From: Erythrobacter sp.
Lineage (GTDB): Bacteria; Pseudomonadota; Alphaproteobacteria; Sphingomonadales; Sphingomonadaceae
DNA: 64,000 bases
Reading direction: 5' to 3'
Assembly (NCBI GenBank): GCA_024642565.1
Contig: JAHEAV010000002.1
Location: forward strand, 123,317 to 187,316
Positions 55,719 to 63,990 of this stretch are shown piece after piece (the first letter of the stretch is position 1; every line of letters starts with the position of its first letter). The notes under the pieces were generated by a model. It did not search any database. It was not told the DNA's origin and worked only from the letters and a program-made list of their open reading frames with translations. The position numbers and the translations under genes were made by a program.

Positions 55719-56792
55719 ATGTCGTTGACCGAAGCCCGTAAGACCTACAAGCCCTTCGAATATCCCTGGGCCTATGACTTCTGGAAACGGCAGCAACAAA
55801 TCCACTGGATGCCCGAAGAAGTCCCCTTGGGCGAAGATTGCCGCGACTGGGCGCAAAACCTGTCTGATCACGAACGGAACCTGCTCACCCAGATCTTCCG
55901 CTTCTTCACTCAGGCGGACGTGGAAGTGCAGGATTGCTACCACGAAAAATATGCGCGCGTGTTCAAGCCGACCGAAGTCAAGATGATGCTCGCCGCCTTC
56001 TCCAACATGGAAACGGTGCATATCGCGGCATATAGCCATTTGCTCGATACGATCGGTATGCCCGAAAGCGAATATGGCATGTTCCTCGAATATGAGGAAA
56101 TGAAGGCGAAACACGATTATCTGCAGGAATTCGGCGTCGAAAATGACGAAGATATTGCCCGCACGCTCGCCATGTTCGGCGGCTTTACCGAAGGGCTGCA
56201 GCTGTTCGCCAGCTTCGCCATGCTGATGAACTTCCCGCGCTTCAACAAGATGAAAGGCATGGGCCAGATCGTCAGCTGGAGCGTGCGTGATGAAAGCCTG
56301 CATTGCGAAGGCATTACCCGCCTGTTCCACGCCTTTACCCAGGAACGGGATTGCCTGACCAAGGCGGTCAAGGAAGATATCATGGACGCCTGCCAGAAAA
56401 CGGTGCGGCTGGAAGATGCCTTCATCGATCTGGCCTTCGAAGATGGTCCGGTGCCGGGCATGACGCCGAAAGAAATCAAGCATTACATCCGCTACATCGC
56501 AGACTGGCGCCTGAGCCAGCTGGGCTTGCCTGCAATCTATATGGTGGAAGACCATCCTCTGCCTTGGCTGGCCCCACTGCTGAACGGGGTGGAGCACGCC
56601 AATTTCTTCGAAACCCGCGCGACGGAATATTCGAAGGGTGCAACCCGCGGTAATTGGCAGGATGTGTGGAGCAGTTTCGACAAACGCCAGGCGGCCAAAA
56701 AGGGCGACGAAGCGAACGATGAAACCGCGGATGACGGCCCTGGCCTGTTCGGGGATGATGCATCCGGCGCAGGCAGCGTGGCGGCGGAGTAA
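55719..56792 (+). CDS. nrdB: Ribonucleoside-diphosphate reductase, class Ia beta subunit
   Basis: A 357-residue ferritin-fold radical subunit. Iron ligands are inferred as D67, E98 and H101 (METVH), a Glu in FTEGLQLF, and E and H in DESLHCEG. The radical tyrosine is Y105, four residues after H101, as in E. coli (H118/Y122). A low-complexity acidic tail (DETADDGPGLFGDDASG) ends the protein, where other NrdB proteins dock on NrdA. GGAGA lies 7 bases before the ATG. No ATP-cone is fused here either. Confidence 0.95.
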   Translation: MSLTEARKTYKPFEYPWAYDFWKRQQQIHWMPEEVPLGEDCRDWAQNLSDHERNLLTQIFRFFTQADVEVQDCYHEKYARVFKPTEVKMMLAAFSNMETVHIAAYSHLLDTIGMPESEYGMFLEYEEMKAKHDYLQEFGVENDEDIARTLAMFGGFTEGLQLFASFAMLMNFPRFNKMKGMGQIVSWSVRDESLHCEGITRLFHAFTQERDCLTKAVKEDIMDACQKTVRLEDAFIDLAFEDGPVPGMTPKEIKHYIRYIADWRLSQLGLPAIYMVEDHPLPWLAPLLNGVEHANFFETRATEYSKGATRGNWQDVWSSFDKRQAAKKGDEANDETADDGPGLFGDDASGAGSVAAE

Positions 56793-56879
56793 TTCCCTGG
56801 ATCTCTCCAAGGTAATTCAGAGGCCGCACCGTGCAAATTATCGCATGTCGCAGCCGATATCCCTTCGGCCATCACCCCT

Positions 56880-56919
56880 ATCGGCAATGCTCTTGAGGAG
56901 AATTCAAGAGCTTGCCGAT
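56880..56919. repeat. 16-bp stem-loop with one bulge
   Basis: ATCGGCAA and GCTCTTGA (56880-56887 and 56889-56896, bulged T at 56888) pair perfectly with TCAAGAGC and TTGCCGAT (56904-56919) around a 7-base loop. No U-run follows on the plus strand within 10 bases, so it is not a clear terminator of nrdB. The ATCGGCA/TGCCGAT pair also occurs in the hairpin at the end of the window. Confidence 0.6.
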
Positions 56920-57073
56920 GGACGGGGCCTTGTTTCCTACAGGCTACACAATTGCTAAGCGGTCGGCGGCTCTTTCCATCGTCGATCCTTCCATCCGCCA
57001 TGGGCGCATGATGCCCTGACGGCAAAATATGCGCCATCGTTCCGAGTGGTGACCGCTGTCCAGAATTTCAATA

Positions 57074-57097
57074 AATGCTATTTATAATCAAAGCATT
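57074..57097. repeat. Short AT-rich inverted repeat
   Basis: AATGCT (57074-57079) and AGCATT (57092-57097) flank a 12-base AT-rich spacer. It sits directly before the 12-bp inverted repeat at 57102 and may be part of the same promoter or element. Confidence 0.35.
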
Positions 57098-57101
57098 GCA
57101 T

Positions 57102-57142
57102 AAGCGGACACAAATTGTTGGATGTGTCACTTGTGTCCGCTT
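57102..57142. repeat. Perfect 12-bp inverted repeat
   Basis: AAGCGGACACAA (57102-57113) and TTGTGTCCGCTT (57131-57142), spacer 17 bases. A half-copy GTGTCAC lies in the spacer. On the plus strand TTTAT follows, so a weak terminator is one reading; a protein-binding site or a scar of an inserted element are others. Confidence 0.55.
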
Positions 57143-57231
57143 TATCCAGCTCAGCCGGCATCCGATGAGCACCCGGAGACACTGACACAGCGCCGCCATC
57201 GCCAAGCCAGTCTGACTGGCTGAAGATGGTC

Positions 57232-57633
57232 CTACAGTGGCTGTACCCGGGCAAAAAGTTGAACCAGCGCTTCGTTCATCCACTGTTCGTCCGCCGCGAT
57301 GAAATCGGTGATGATCGGGTCACCAGGCATCAAGTGGTAATTGCTCCGGTCGATAGGTTCAGCGGCGATCACGGCCTGTCGTTCCTGCAAGCGTAGGGTG
57401 ACCGCGATCACCCGCTTGCTGTGGACTTTGAGCACGAAGCGTTTGATATCCGCCGTTGCCCCTTCCTCGGTAAATTCAAATTCACTGCGTTCGGCAATCG
57501 CCCCCTGCGCCAGCTCCACCAGATGGGCGATCATCGGGCCTTCATTGCGTTCCCAACGCAGGCGGGCGAACAGCGCCCCGTCCACCACGTGGGAAAGGCG
57601 GTCACACTCGGCTTCGAAATTGGCTTGGGGCAA
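57232..57633 (-). CDS. Hypothetical cytosolic protein
   Basis: A 133-residue soluble protein beginning MPQANFEAECDRLSH. No signal peptide or membrane segment is visible. Predicted mixed alpha/beta, with QERQAVIAAEPIDRSNY in the middle and a helical C-terminus (DEQWMNEALVQLFARVQPL). I recognise no family. Codon usage and orientation are unremarkable. The gene stands alone between the hairpin-rich region and a small plus-strand gene. Confidence 0.65.
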   Translation of the reverse strand: MPQANFEAECDRLSHVVDGALFARLRWERNEGPMIAHLVELAQGAIAERSEFEFTEEGATADIKRFVLKVHSKRVIAVTLRLQERQAVIAAEPIDRSNYHLMPGDPIITDFIAADEQWMNEALVQLFARVQPL

Positions 57634-57794
57634 GGCGTGTTCCTGATTGAATGAATCCGCAGGCGGACCGAAATTGGCTAATGCCCTTTCTCAATACCGA
57701 GCATTTGCTAACAAATAGCATGGCCACAGCTGCTTTTCGGTATCCGGGATGCCCGCATACAGTGGGTTAACCAAACCGGTGGTATATCGCCGCC

Positions 57795-57971
57795 ATGCTG
57801 ACCAAATATCAGAATGTGTTCCGCAGCCGTTACAAGGCGCTCGCCTGGGCCGCAGGCGTGTTGCTGACAGCTTATTGTTCGGTGCCAGATCCTGATCCGG
57901 GGGCGGAAACGCTTGTTGCAGCACCCCAAAAACACATCAACCCCTGGGCGATCGACCCACCCGGTCAATAA
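57795..57971 (+). CDS. 58-residue small protein with an N-terminal hydrophobic segment
   Basis: A complete short frame of 58 codons. The product begins MLTKYQNVFRSRYKALAW, has one hydrophobic stretch (about residues 15-28) ending AYCSVP, then a Pro-rich tail ending in HINPWAIDPPGQ. Positively charged N-terminus, cysteine after the helix and soluble tail suggest a membrane-anchored or lipoprotein-like product. The Shine-Dalgarno sequence is weak. Proteins of this length and pattern seem recurrent in Sphingomonadales from memory, but no named family is known to me. Confidence 0.65.
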   Translation: MLTKYQNVFRSRYKALAWAAGVLLTAYCSVPDPDPGAETLVAAPQKHINPWAIDPPGQ

Positions 57972-57992
57972 AGACGATTAGGCAGGCGGTGC

Positions 57993-58511
57993 TCAGTTGC
58001 ACCACCCGCCGCCATTGCGCTGTTGAAATGTACTCCCGAACTTGCTGTGGCCTTCGTGGTGCCGCAGCATAGTGTCGAGCAGCCAGTCGATATTACCCTG
58101 ATCATCAACCCTGCGCAGTTCACGCAATTCACGATTGTATTTGTCGCGCGGGGGGTTCTCGCCCCCGCTCATTTCGAAGGGTCCGCGATTGATCCAGGCA
58201 AGCAATTCGGCGCGTGAAGTAATTGCCAGCGCACTTTCCGCCGCACATTCGCCCTGCAGTTCCGGTGCGTTATAGTCGCTCATCCGGATATGACGCTTCC
58301 CGATCACAATCGTGTCGCCATCGATTACGCAGGCAGGAGATGGCCCCTGCCCGCAGATGGTGAAATGTTGGCCAGCCGGCTGCCACCGGCTGCCCAGCGT
58401 GGGTTGCTGGATCAGCCAGAGACCGGCGGCCACAACCGGCACGAGCCAAATCAGAGGCAAGAAGCGGCGCCAGCGGCCGCGGCGGTATCTTGAGTGCACT
58501 TGGCGGATCAT
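57993..58511 (-). CDS. Thermonuclease (SNase-fold) family membrane-anchored protein
   Basis: A 172-residue protein with an N-terminal anchor ([18 protein letters not shown], about 17-34) and an SNase-like domain. [23 protein letters not shown] holds the calcium ligands and first catalytic Arg and Glu of staphylococcal nuclease; [10 protein letters not shown] supplies the second Arg. Thus an extracytoplasmic nuclease is likely. MIRQVHSRY was taken as start; the longer frame overlaps the argB leader. It is divergent from argB. Confidence 0.82.
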   Translation of the reverse strand: MIRQVHSRYRRGRWRRFLPLIWLVPVVAAGLWLIQQPTLGSRWQPAGQHFTICGQGPSPACVIDGDTIVIGKRHIRMSDYNAPELQGECAAESALAITSRAELLAWINRGPFEMSGGENPPRDKYNRELRELRRVDDQGNIDWLLDTMLRHHEGHSKFGSTFQQRNGGGWCN

Positions 58512-58642
58512 CTGTGCGCTATCGCGCAAATCATTGTATGGGGGAACCCCGGCCGGACACAACGGGCACAGCGGTGGATCGCGTCTTTCCTCCCGCGCAC
58601 CAAGCCGCTAAGCGCGGCGAAGATGATCAAGGACCACGCCTG

Positions 58643-59542
58643 ATGAGCACCGCTGACGACAATACCAATCTCGCCAAGGCGGAAACGCTGATCGAAGCGT
58701 TGCCCTATTTCCAACGCTACAAGGGGCGCACCTTCGTGGTGAAATATGGCGGTCACGCAATGGGGGACCCCAAGGCAGCCCGCGAATTCGCCGAAGACAT
58801 CGTCCTGCTGAAGGCGGTTGGGATCAATCCGGTGGTAGTCCACGGCGGGGGGCCGCAGATTGGTGCCATGTTGAAACGGCTCGGTGTCGAAAGCAGTTTT
58901 GTCGATGGGCTCAGGGTGACTGACAAACAGACCGCCGAAATTGCCGAAATGGTCTTGTCGGGCGCGATCAACAAGGAACTGGTCGGCTGGATTGCCGCGG
59001 CTGGCGGCAAGGCGATCGGTATCTCGGGCAAGGATGGCGGCCTGGTTACAGCCACCAAGGTCGAACGCACTACCAAGGACCCCGAAAGCAACATCGAAAG
59101 CGTGATCGATCTGGGCTTTGTTGGAGAACCCGCTGCGGTCGACACTACGATCATTGACACTGTCAGTGCGGCAGGAATGATCCCAATAATCGCACCGATC
59201 GGTGCGGGCCTGGATGGGCACACCTATAACATCAATGCCGACACCATGGCAGGCGCCATTGCCGCAACCCTGGGTGCGGCGCGGCTGTTCCTGCTGACCG
59301 ATGTGAAGGGTGTTCTGGATAAGGATGGCGCGCTCCTGACCGACCTCGATCCCGCCGGGATTGCGTCTTTGCGAGCCAATGGCACGATCACCGGCGGGAT
59401 GATCCCCAAGCTCGACACCTGTATCCACGCGGTGGAAGCCGGCTGTGAAGCCGCCGTGGTACTGGATGGCCGCGTGCCCCACGCAATGCTGCTCGAATTC
59501 TTTACGTCACGAGGAGCCGGAACGCTCATCCGCGCGGGGTAA
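58643..59542 (+). CDS. argB: Acetylglutamate kinase
   Basis: A 299-residue amino-acid kinase that phosphorylates N-acetylglutamate in arginine synthesis. [12 protein letters not shown] (phosphate Lys), [23 protein letters not shown] and the C-terminal [14 protein letters not shown] are the family blocks. AGGA lies 9 bases before [14 protein letters not shown]; the open frame extends 51 codons further upstream without support. No other arg gene is near; PII often regulates ArgB, and glnD, the PII-modifying enzyme, is elsewhere in this window. Confidence 0.96.
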   Translation: MSTADDNTNLAKAETLIEALPYFQRYKGRTFVVKYGGHAMGDPKAAREFAEDIVLLKAVGINPVVVHGGGPQIGAMLKRLGVESSFVDGLRVTDKQTAEIAEMVLSGAINKELVGWIAAAGGKAIGISGKDGGLVTATKVERTTKDPESNIESVIDLGFVGEPAAVDTTIIDTVSAAGMIPIIAPIGAGLDGHTYNINADTMAGAIAATLGAARLFLLTDVKGVLDKDGALLTDLDPAGIASLRANGTITGGMIPKLDTCIHAVEAGCEAAVVLDGRVPHAMLLEFFTSRGAGTLIRAG

Positions 59543-59625
59543 AGCGTATTATGTGGTTGATACAGTAGCCGAGCGTCGGGTATCATGGCGGCTCGTTTTG
59601 CACTCAGACACTGGAAGGAAGTGAA

Positions 59626-59910
59626 TTGGGCCTGATAATCGATATTCTGGGCATGATCATCAATGTGGTCGTGATGCTGGTCATCATTCAGTTCATCATT
59701 GGCTTGTTGTTTGCCTTTAACGTGGTGAACAATCGCAACGAATTGCTGAACCAGATTTACCGTTCGATCAATTCCTTGCTTGAACCGGTATTGAATCCGA
59801 TCCGGCGCCTTCTGCCCGCAACCGGAGCCATCGATTTTTCACCGCTGGTGTTGATCCTTGGTCTTCAGATTTTCATGCGGATGTTGTTCTGGGCAGCCTA
59901 CGGCGCATGA
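59626..59910 (+). CDS. YggT family membrane protein
   Basis: A 94-residue protein with two hydrophobic regions (about 3-31 and 69-92) and a central [32 protein letters not shown], the YggT signature. Relatives are linked to cell division and osmotic stress. The start is TTG, with GGAAG 7 bases upstream. Its stop overlaps the folD start by four bases. Confidence 0.88.
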   Translation: MGLIIDILGMIINVVVMLVIIQFIIGLLFAFNVVNNRNELLNQIYRSINSLLEPVLNPIRRLLPATGAIDFSPLVLILGLQIFMRMLFWAAYGA

Positions 59911-60800
59911 TCGCCGAGCGGATCGACGGAAAGGCCTTCGCACAATCCTTGCGCGAAAGGGTCGGCAGGCTGGCGGCGGAGTTTGCCTGTAAGGCCGGAC
60001 GCAAAGCGGGCCTTGCCGTCGTACTGGTCGGTGAAGATCAGGCCAGCCAGGTCTATGTCCGGTCCAAGGGCAAGGCCACGCTGGAAGCCAATATGGCCAG
60101 TTTCGAACACCGGCTGCCGGCCGATGTATCGGGTGCGGAACTGTTGGCTCTGGTTGAACGGCTCAATGTGGATCCGGCAGTGGACGGCATCCTGGTGCAA
60201 TTGCCGCTCCCCGGATATCTGGACGAGCAGGCGGTAATATCAGCAATTTCGCCTGACAAGGATGTCGATGGATTTCATGTCATAAACGCGGGTCGGTTGT
60301 CGGTCGGGCAAACCGGCTTTGTCCCTTGTACGCCGCTTGGCTGCATGATGATGCTGACGGATCGGTTGGGCGACCTTTCGGGATTGGAGGCGGTGGTTAT
60401 TGGCCGATCCAATATCGTGGGCAAGCCGATGGCGCAGTTGCTGCTTGATGCCAACGCCACTGTTACAATCGCGCATAGCCGAACGAAGAACCTGCCCGAT
60501 GTCGTGCGGCGCGCCGATATTGTCGTCGCGGCAGTTGGCAGGCCTGAAATGGTGCGCAAGGACTGGATCAAGCCGGGTGCAACGGTAATTGATGTGGGCA
60601 TCAACCGCGTGGCCGCTGCCGAGGAAGGCAAGACACGACTGGTTGGTGATGTGGCGTTTGATGAAGTCAGCGAAGTAGCGGGTGCGATTACTCCGGTGCC
60701 CGGAGGGGTCGGACCGATGACCATTGCTGTGCTACTGCGCAACACGCTGGTTGCCGCTTATCGGAATGCCGGGATTGCTCTGGCAGGAGATGACCTATGA
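59907..60800 (+). CDS. folD: Methylenetetrahydrofolate dehydrogenase/cyclohydrolase
   Basis: A 297-residue bifunctional enzyme making 10-formyl-THF. The catalytic Lys is K54 in [19 protein letters not shown], the PDKDVDGFH loop, [18 protein letters not shown] and [13 protein letters not shown] are the family motifs. The start overlaps yggT by ATGA, and the next gene overlaps its stop by four bases, giving a coupled three-gene cluster. Confidence 0.97.
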   Translation: MIAERIDGKAFAQSLRERVGRLAAEFACKAGRKAGLAVVLVGEDQASQVYVRSKGKATLEANMASFEHRLPADVSGAELLALVERLNVDPAVDGILVQLPLPGYLDEQAVISAISPDKDVDGFHVINAGRLSVGQTGFVPCTPLGCMMMLTDRLGDLSGLEAVVIGRSNIVGKPMAQLLLDANATVTIAHSRTKNLPDVVRRADIVVAAVGRPEMVRKDWIKPGATVIDVGINRVAAAEEGKTRLVGDVAFDEVSEVAGAITPVPGGVGPMTIAVLLRNTLVAAYRNAGIALAGDDL

Positions 60801-61474
60801 ATCGCTTGTCCGCCGCCGTGCTCTGCACCGCCTTGCTGACATCGTGTACCGCGCCGGGCAGAAGCGGCCAAGACCGCTATGCCCGCTCCCTGAAGCCTGT
60901 CGCAAACCCCAGCGAAGTTATCGCCACCGAACTGGCATTTGCCCGGGCCGCGCAAGACGAAGGGCAATGGACGGCCTTTGCTGAATATGCGGCGGACGAC
61001 GCGGTGATGTTTGTGCCAGCCCTGGTCGAGGCAAAGGTTTGGCTCAAGGGCCGCGCAAATCCCGCCCAAGCTGTGGCGTGGCAACCGCATCAGGCATGGT
61101 CGAGCTGTGACGGTTCACTGGCATTAACGAAGGGAGCGTGGCAACGGCCCGATGGATCGACCGGCTATTTCACCACTCTTTGGCAGCGTCAGAAGGACGG
61201 GAAATACCGTTGGATTATGGATCAGGGCGATACGCTGGAACAGCCCCTTTCGGAGCCTGAAATGCTGAGCGCGACCGTTGCGGATTGCGCGACCAAGCCG
61301 AGTGTCGTCGTAATGGCCCAGCGCCCTCAGGGGACCAATCGGGGCGGGTTCTCAGCAGACGGTACGCTCTATTGGAATGTGTGGGTGGGACCAGGCAGCA
61401 ACCGCGCTGTCAGCATTATTTATTGGAACGGCAAGAGCTGGCAGGATGCCGTTCAGGCCGAAGTGACGGAATAA
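60797..61474 (+). CDS. Lipoprotein of NTF2/SnoaL-like fold
   Basis: A 225-residue protein with a lipobox (LLTSC, about residues 13-17). [32 protein letters not shown] is typical of the NTF2/SnoaL-like superfamily used for ketosteroid isomerase-type or binding functions. A conserved Trp-rich C-terminus (YWNVWVG, YWNGKSW) follows. The substrate is unknown. It is translationally coupled to folD. Confidence 0.78.
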   Translation: MNRLSAAVLCTALLTSCTAPGRSGQDRYARSLKPVANPSEVIATELAFARAAQDEGQWTAFAEYAADDAVMFVPALVEAKVWLKGRANPAQAVAWQPHQAWSSCDGSLALTKGAWQRPDGSTGYFTTLWQRQKDGKYRWIMDQGDTLEQPLSEPEMLSATVADCATKPSVVVMAQRPQGTNRGGFSADGTLYWNVWVGPGSNRAVSIIYWNGKSWQDAVQAEVTE

Positions 61475-61486
61475 GGCGCGTTATTG

Positions 61487-62110
61487 ATGCTTGAACTCTT
61501 TTTTTCGGCCTTCATCACCCTTTTCGTAGTGATAGATCCCCCGGGCTGTGCGCCAATTTATGCCGGTCTGACGCGGGGTGCTGCGCCGGCGCAGCAGCGC
61601 AAGATGGCGGTCAAGGCCTGCCTAATTGCCGGTGCGATCCTTTTTGGCTTTGCGCTATTTGGCGAAAAACTGCTCGCTGCGCTGCATATTGAGCTGACGG
61701 CATTCCGCATTGCAGGCGGGATCATGCTGTTCCTCATCGCTTTGGACATGGTATTCGAAAAGCGCACTCAAAGGCGCGAGGAGCGGGCCGAGAAGATCAT
61801 GGGAACTCCTGAGGTGGAGGATGTTTCTGTGTTCCCGATGGCAATGCCAATGTTGGCCGGGCCAGGCGCAATCGCTTCGGTCATGCTATTGGTCGGCGGG
61901 GCAAGTGGGCTTGAAAGTACCTTGGTAATACTCGCCGCGCTTGCATCGGTATTGTTGCTGACTTTGGCCGCTCTGGTCGCGGCTAGCCCGCTGATGCGAA
62001 TCTTCGGCACCCAGGTGGAGGCAGTTATTACACGGTTGCTTGGTGTTTTGCTGGCAGCGCTTGCCGCACAATATGTGATCGACGGATTGCGTGAAAGCTT
62101 CATGGCCTGA
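61487..62110 (+). CDS. MarC family integral membrane protein
   Basis: A 207-residue protein with six hydrophobic helices. LFVVIDPPGCAPIYAGL near the start and FPMAMPMLAGPGAIASVML in the middle are typical of the MarC/UPF0056 family. Despite the name, MarC proteins are not proven to give multidrug resistance and the substrate is unknown. The ATG at 61487 was taken over a TTG one codon earlier. It follows the lipoprotein gene by 12 bases and is convergent with the Lon-domain gene. Confidence 0.9.
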   Translation: MLELFFSAFITLFVVIDPPGCAPIYAGLTRGAAPAQQRKMAVKACLIAGAILFGFALFGEKLLAALHIELTAFRIAGGIMLFLIALDMVFEKRTQRREERAEKIMGTPEVEDVSVFPMAMPMLAGPGAIASVMLLVGGASGLESTLVILAALASVLLLTLAALVAASPLMRIFGTQVEAVITRLLGVLLAALAAQYVIDGLRESFMA

Positions 62111-62130
62111 CGCCGCTCAACCACACCCTA

Positions 62131-62742
62131 TTACTGCAAGGTTACCCGGTCATCGGCGCCATCCCGGCGACCAAAAAACTGCATCAGCTGGACCAGCAAT
62201 TCGCATCGGGTCGCCAGATCGTCCGCTTCCAGCAGTGCTTGTTTTGCCGCGGGATCAAAAGGCGCGATTTGGGAAACGCCGTCGATAAGCGACCTGTCGT
62301 CCAGCCGTTCCACCGATTCCCAATCTACGCTGTAACCTTGCGCGTCCGCGAAACGTTTTGCCTCGCGTTCGAAACTCGCCCGCTCAATACTGCTGAGCAC
62401 GACGTCTGCATCCTCCTCGATCAGTTCGGCCTCGATCTGACGGAATGGAGTGGTAACGTCCAATTCGCGCAACATGCGAAATCGGTGTTCGCCCTCGAGG
62501 ACCAGATTGAAGCGTCCGTCGTCCAGCGCTTCGAATTCACCGATCCGCCCGACGCAACCAATTTGGAACAGCGGTGCCCCCTCACTTGGATGTTGCGGCT
62601 GGATCATTGCGATCCTCCGGTCCCGGGCCAGCGCATCCTTGGCTAGCGCGCGATAACGGGGTTCAAACAGATGTAGCGGCAATTGCAATCCCGGCAGCAG
62701 GATCACACCGGTGAGCGGAAAAATGGAGAGCCGTGTCGCCAT
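62131..62742 (-). CDS. Lon N-terminal (LAN/substrate-binding) domain protein
   Basis: A 203-residue stand-alone Lon substrate-recognition domain. It begins MATRLSIFPLTGVILLPGLQ with LHLFEPRYRALAKD next, the hallmark of the LON domain, but no ATPase or protease domain follows. Such proteins are thought to bind unfolded proteins or adapt proteolysis. The start follows the thioredoxin stop by two bases, so both are one operon. A longer frame on the same strand overlaps the thioredoxin gene and was rejected. Confidence 0.92.
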   Translation of the reverse strand: MATRLSIFPLTGVILLPGLQLPLHLFEPRYRALAKDALARDRRIAMIQPQHPSEGAPLFQIGCVGRIGEFEALDDGRFNLVLEGEHRFRMLRELDVTTPFRQIEAELIEEDADVVLSSIERASFEREAKRFADAQGYSVDWESVERLDDRSLIDGVSQIAPFDPAAKQALLEADDLATRCELLVQLMQFFGRRDGADDRVTLQ

Positions 62743-62744
62743 GT

Positions 62745-63647
62745 TCAGCCGAACAAGATCTTTGACAAGCGGCGGCGGGTTGCGACTACCCATGGATCTT
62801 CCAGACCGACTGCCTCGAAGATCTGCAGCAATTTGGCTTTTGCCGCACCTTCGCTCCAATCACGGTCCGACTCAATCATGGCCAGCAGAGTGTCGGCCGC
62901 CTCGTCGCGCAAATGTGCGGCATATGCGGCTCCGGCGAATTGCAATTGCGCATCCATATTGGCTGGCGCAGCGGCCGCGGCGGCGCGCAGAGCCTGCAAT
63001 TCGCCTTCATCAACAGCGGTGCTGGCCAGTGCCAACGCAGTGGCTGCTGCCAGCAACAAGGGATCATCCCTCAGCGCCGGGTCAAGTCCCGCCAGCACCC
63101 CTTCGGCTTCCTGTGTTTCACCCAGCGCAACCAGTGCACGGATCAATCCTGCATGGCTGGCAGCATTGTCTGGTGCCATCTCGGCCACCTGACTGAACAT
63201 ACTGGCAGCTCGTTCGGCATCACCTTCATCCAGAACCTGTTCGGCCATCGTAATAAATTGCGTGACGTCTTGCTGCGGCTCCGCGCCCGGAGGGTCGATC
63301 GGCAGTTTTTCAAGCAACTGATCCAGCATCTGCTTCAACTGGCTTTCCGTCCGCGCATTGGTCAGGTCTGCAACGGGCTGGCCCTGGAACATGGCATAGA
63401 CAGTCGGGATTGAGCGCACCTGGAACTGGGCAGCGATGAATTGTTCTTCGTCGACATTCACTTTGGCCAGCACTACGCCTTTGTCAGCATAGTCAGCGGC
63501 AATTTTTTCCAGCAGTGGAGTAAGCGCCTTGCACGGGCCGCACCATTCGGCCCAAAAATCGAGCACTACCAGTTTGGTCATTGAAGGTTCGACTATCGTT
63601 TCCCGGAAACGGTCGACCGCCTTCTGTTCATCGATACTGAGGCTCAT
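62745..63647 (-). CDS. Thioredoxin-like co-chaperone (CnoX/YbbN family)
   Basis: A 300-residue protein: thioredoxin domain with active site WCGPC (W35-C39) and cis-Pro in IPTVYAMFQG, then a tetratricopeptide-like helical C-terminal region (about 125-290). E. coli CnoX protects folding proteins from oxidation and passes them to GroEL; unlike E. coli CnoX, which lacks the CxxC redox pair, both cysteines are present here. The ATG giving MSLSIDEQKAV was chosen over a TTG three codons upstream. It is the first gene of a two-gene unit with a Lon-domain protein. Confidence 0.92.
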   Translation of the reverse strand: MSLSIDEQKAVDRFRETIVEPSMTKLVVLDFWAEWCGPCKALTPLLEKIAADYADKGVVLAKVNVDEEQFIAAQFQVRSIPTVYAMFQGQPVADLTNARTESQLKQMLDQLLEKLPIDPPGAEPQQDVTQFITMAEQVLDEGDAERAASMFSQVAEMAPDNAASHAGLIRALVALGETQEAEGVLAGLDPALRDDPLLLAAATALALASTAVDEGELQALRAAAAAAPANMDAQLQFAGAAYAAHLRDEAADTLLAMIESDRDWSEGAAKAKLLQIFEAVGLEDPWVVATRRRLSKILFG

Positions 63648-63773
63648 ACTCGCCAAAGGGCACTCCCATCGTCAATTGTTACTTACTTGATACCTAATGT
63701 GGGCCTTTCGCGTCATATGTGAAGGGCAAAAGAGCGGGAGTGCGTGCCAGCATTTCAGCGGACGATTTTCCCC

Positions 63774-63802
63774 TTGCTAGGCCGCAAGAGCGCTGCTAAC
63801 TG
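63774..63802 (+). promoter_or_regulatory. Candidate promoter of the tRNA-Gly gene
   Basis: TTGCTA (63774-63779) and TAACTG (63797-63802), separated by 17 bases, fit a housekeeping promoter about 55 bases upstream of the mature tRNA. The -10 is far from consensus. Confidence 0.35.
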
Positions 63803-63856
63803 CCCGCTTCCCCACCGGGCCCTACCGCCCGATGTACCCCATGGGGAACCAAGTGA

Positions 63857-63931
63857 GCGGGCGTAGCTCAGGGGTAGAGCACAACCTTGCCAAGGTTGGG
63901 GTCGGGCGTTCGAATCGCCTCGCCCGCTCCA
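63857..63931 (+). tRNA. tRNA-Gly (anticodon GCC)
   Basis: A full cloverleaf can be drawn: acceptor stem GCGGGCG/CGCCCGC, D-arm GCTC/GAGC, anticodon stem CAACC/GGTTG around loop TTGCCAA with anticodon GCC (63889-63891), and a T-arm with TTCGAAT. The discriminator is T and the CCA end is encoded (63929-63931). A T6 run begins 2 bases after it. The window shows no integrase or att-like repeat next to it. Confidence 0.97.
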
Positions 63932-63946
63932 GTTTTTTGCGAGAAT

Positions 63947-63990
63947 CAATTTTCAGAGATCGGCATTTTGTTTGCCGATGCTGAAAATTG
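63947..63990. repeat. Long hairpin downstream of tRNA-Gly
   Basis: A 10-bp arm pair CAATTTTCAG/CTGAAAATTG (63947-63956 and 63981-63990) and an inner 7-bp pair ATCGGCA/TGCCGAT (63959-63965 and 63973-63979), loop TTTTGTT, with a small internal bulge. It lies at the end of the window, so the neighbouring gene it belongs to is not visible. It may be a terminator or the start of another structured element. Confidence 0.55.

Larger units (their letters stand above)
56793..57231. other. 439-base hairpin-rich intergenic region after nrdB
   Basis: No protein gene could be supported. It contains three inverted repeats (56880-56919, 57074-57097 and 57102-57142), one of which is a 16-bp stem, and an AT-rich island around 57070-57100. 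This could be a terminator plus an ncRNA gene or a mobile-element remnant. Confidence 0.5.

Noticed and set aside
57068..57283. A 71-codon minus-strand frame
   Set aside because: It overlaps the inverted repeats and the end of the hypothetical gene and has no coherent protein features.
63755..63949. A 64-codon minus-strand frame opposite tRNA-Gly containing GRGDSNARPQPWQG
   Set aside because: It is the antisense translation of a tRNA gene; this peptide pattern is a well-known false annotation near tRNA genes.
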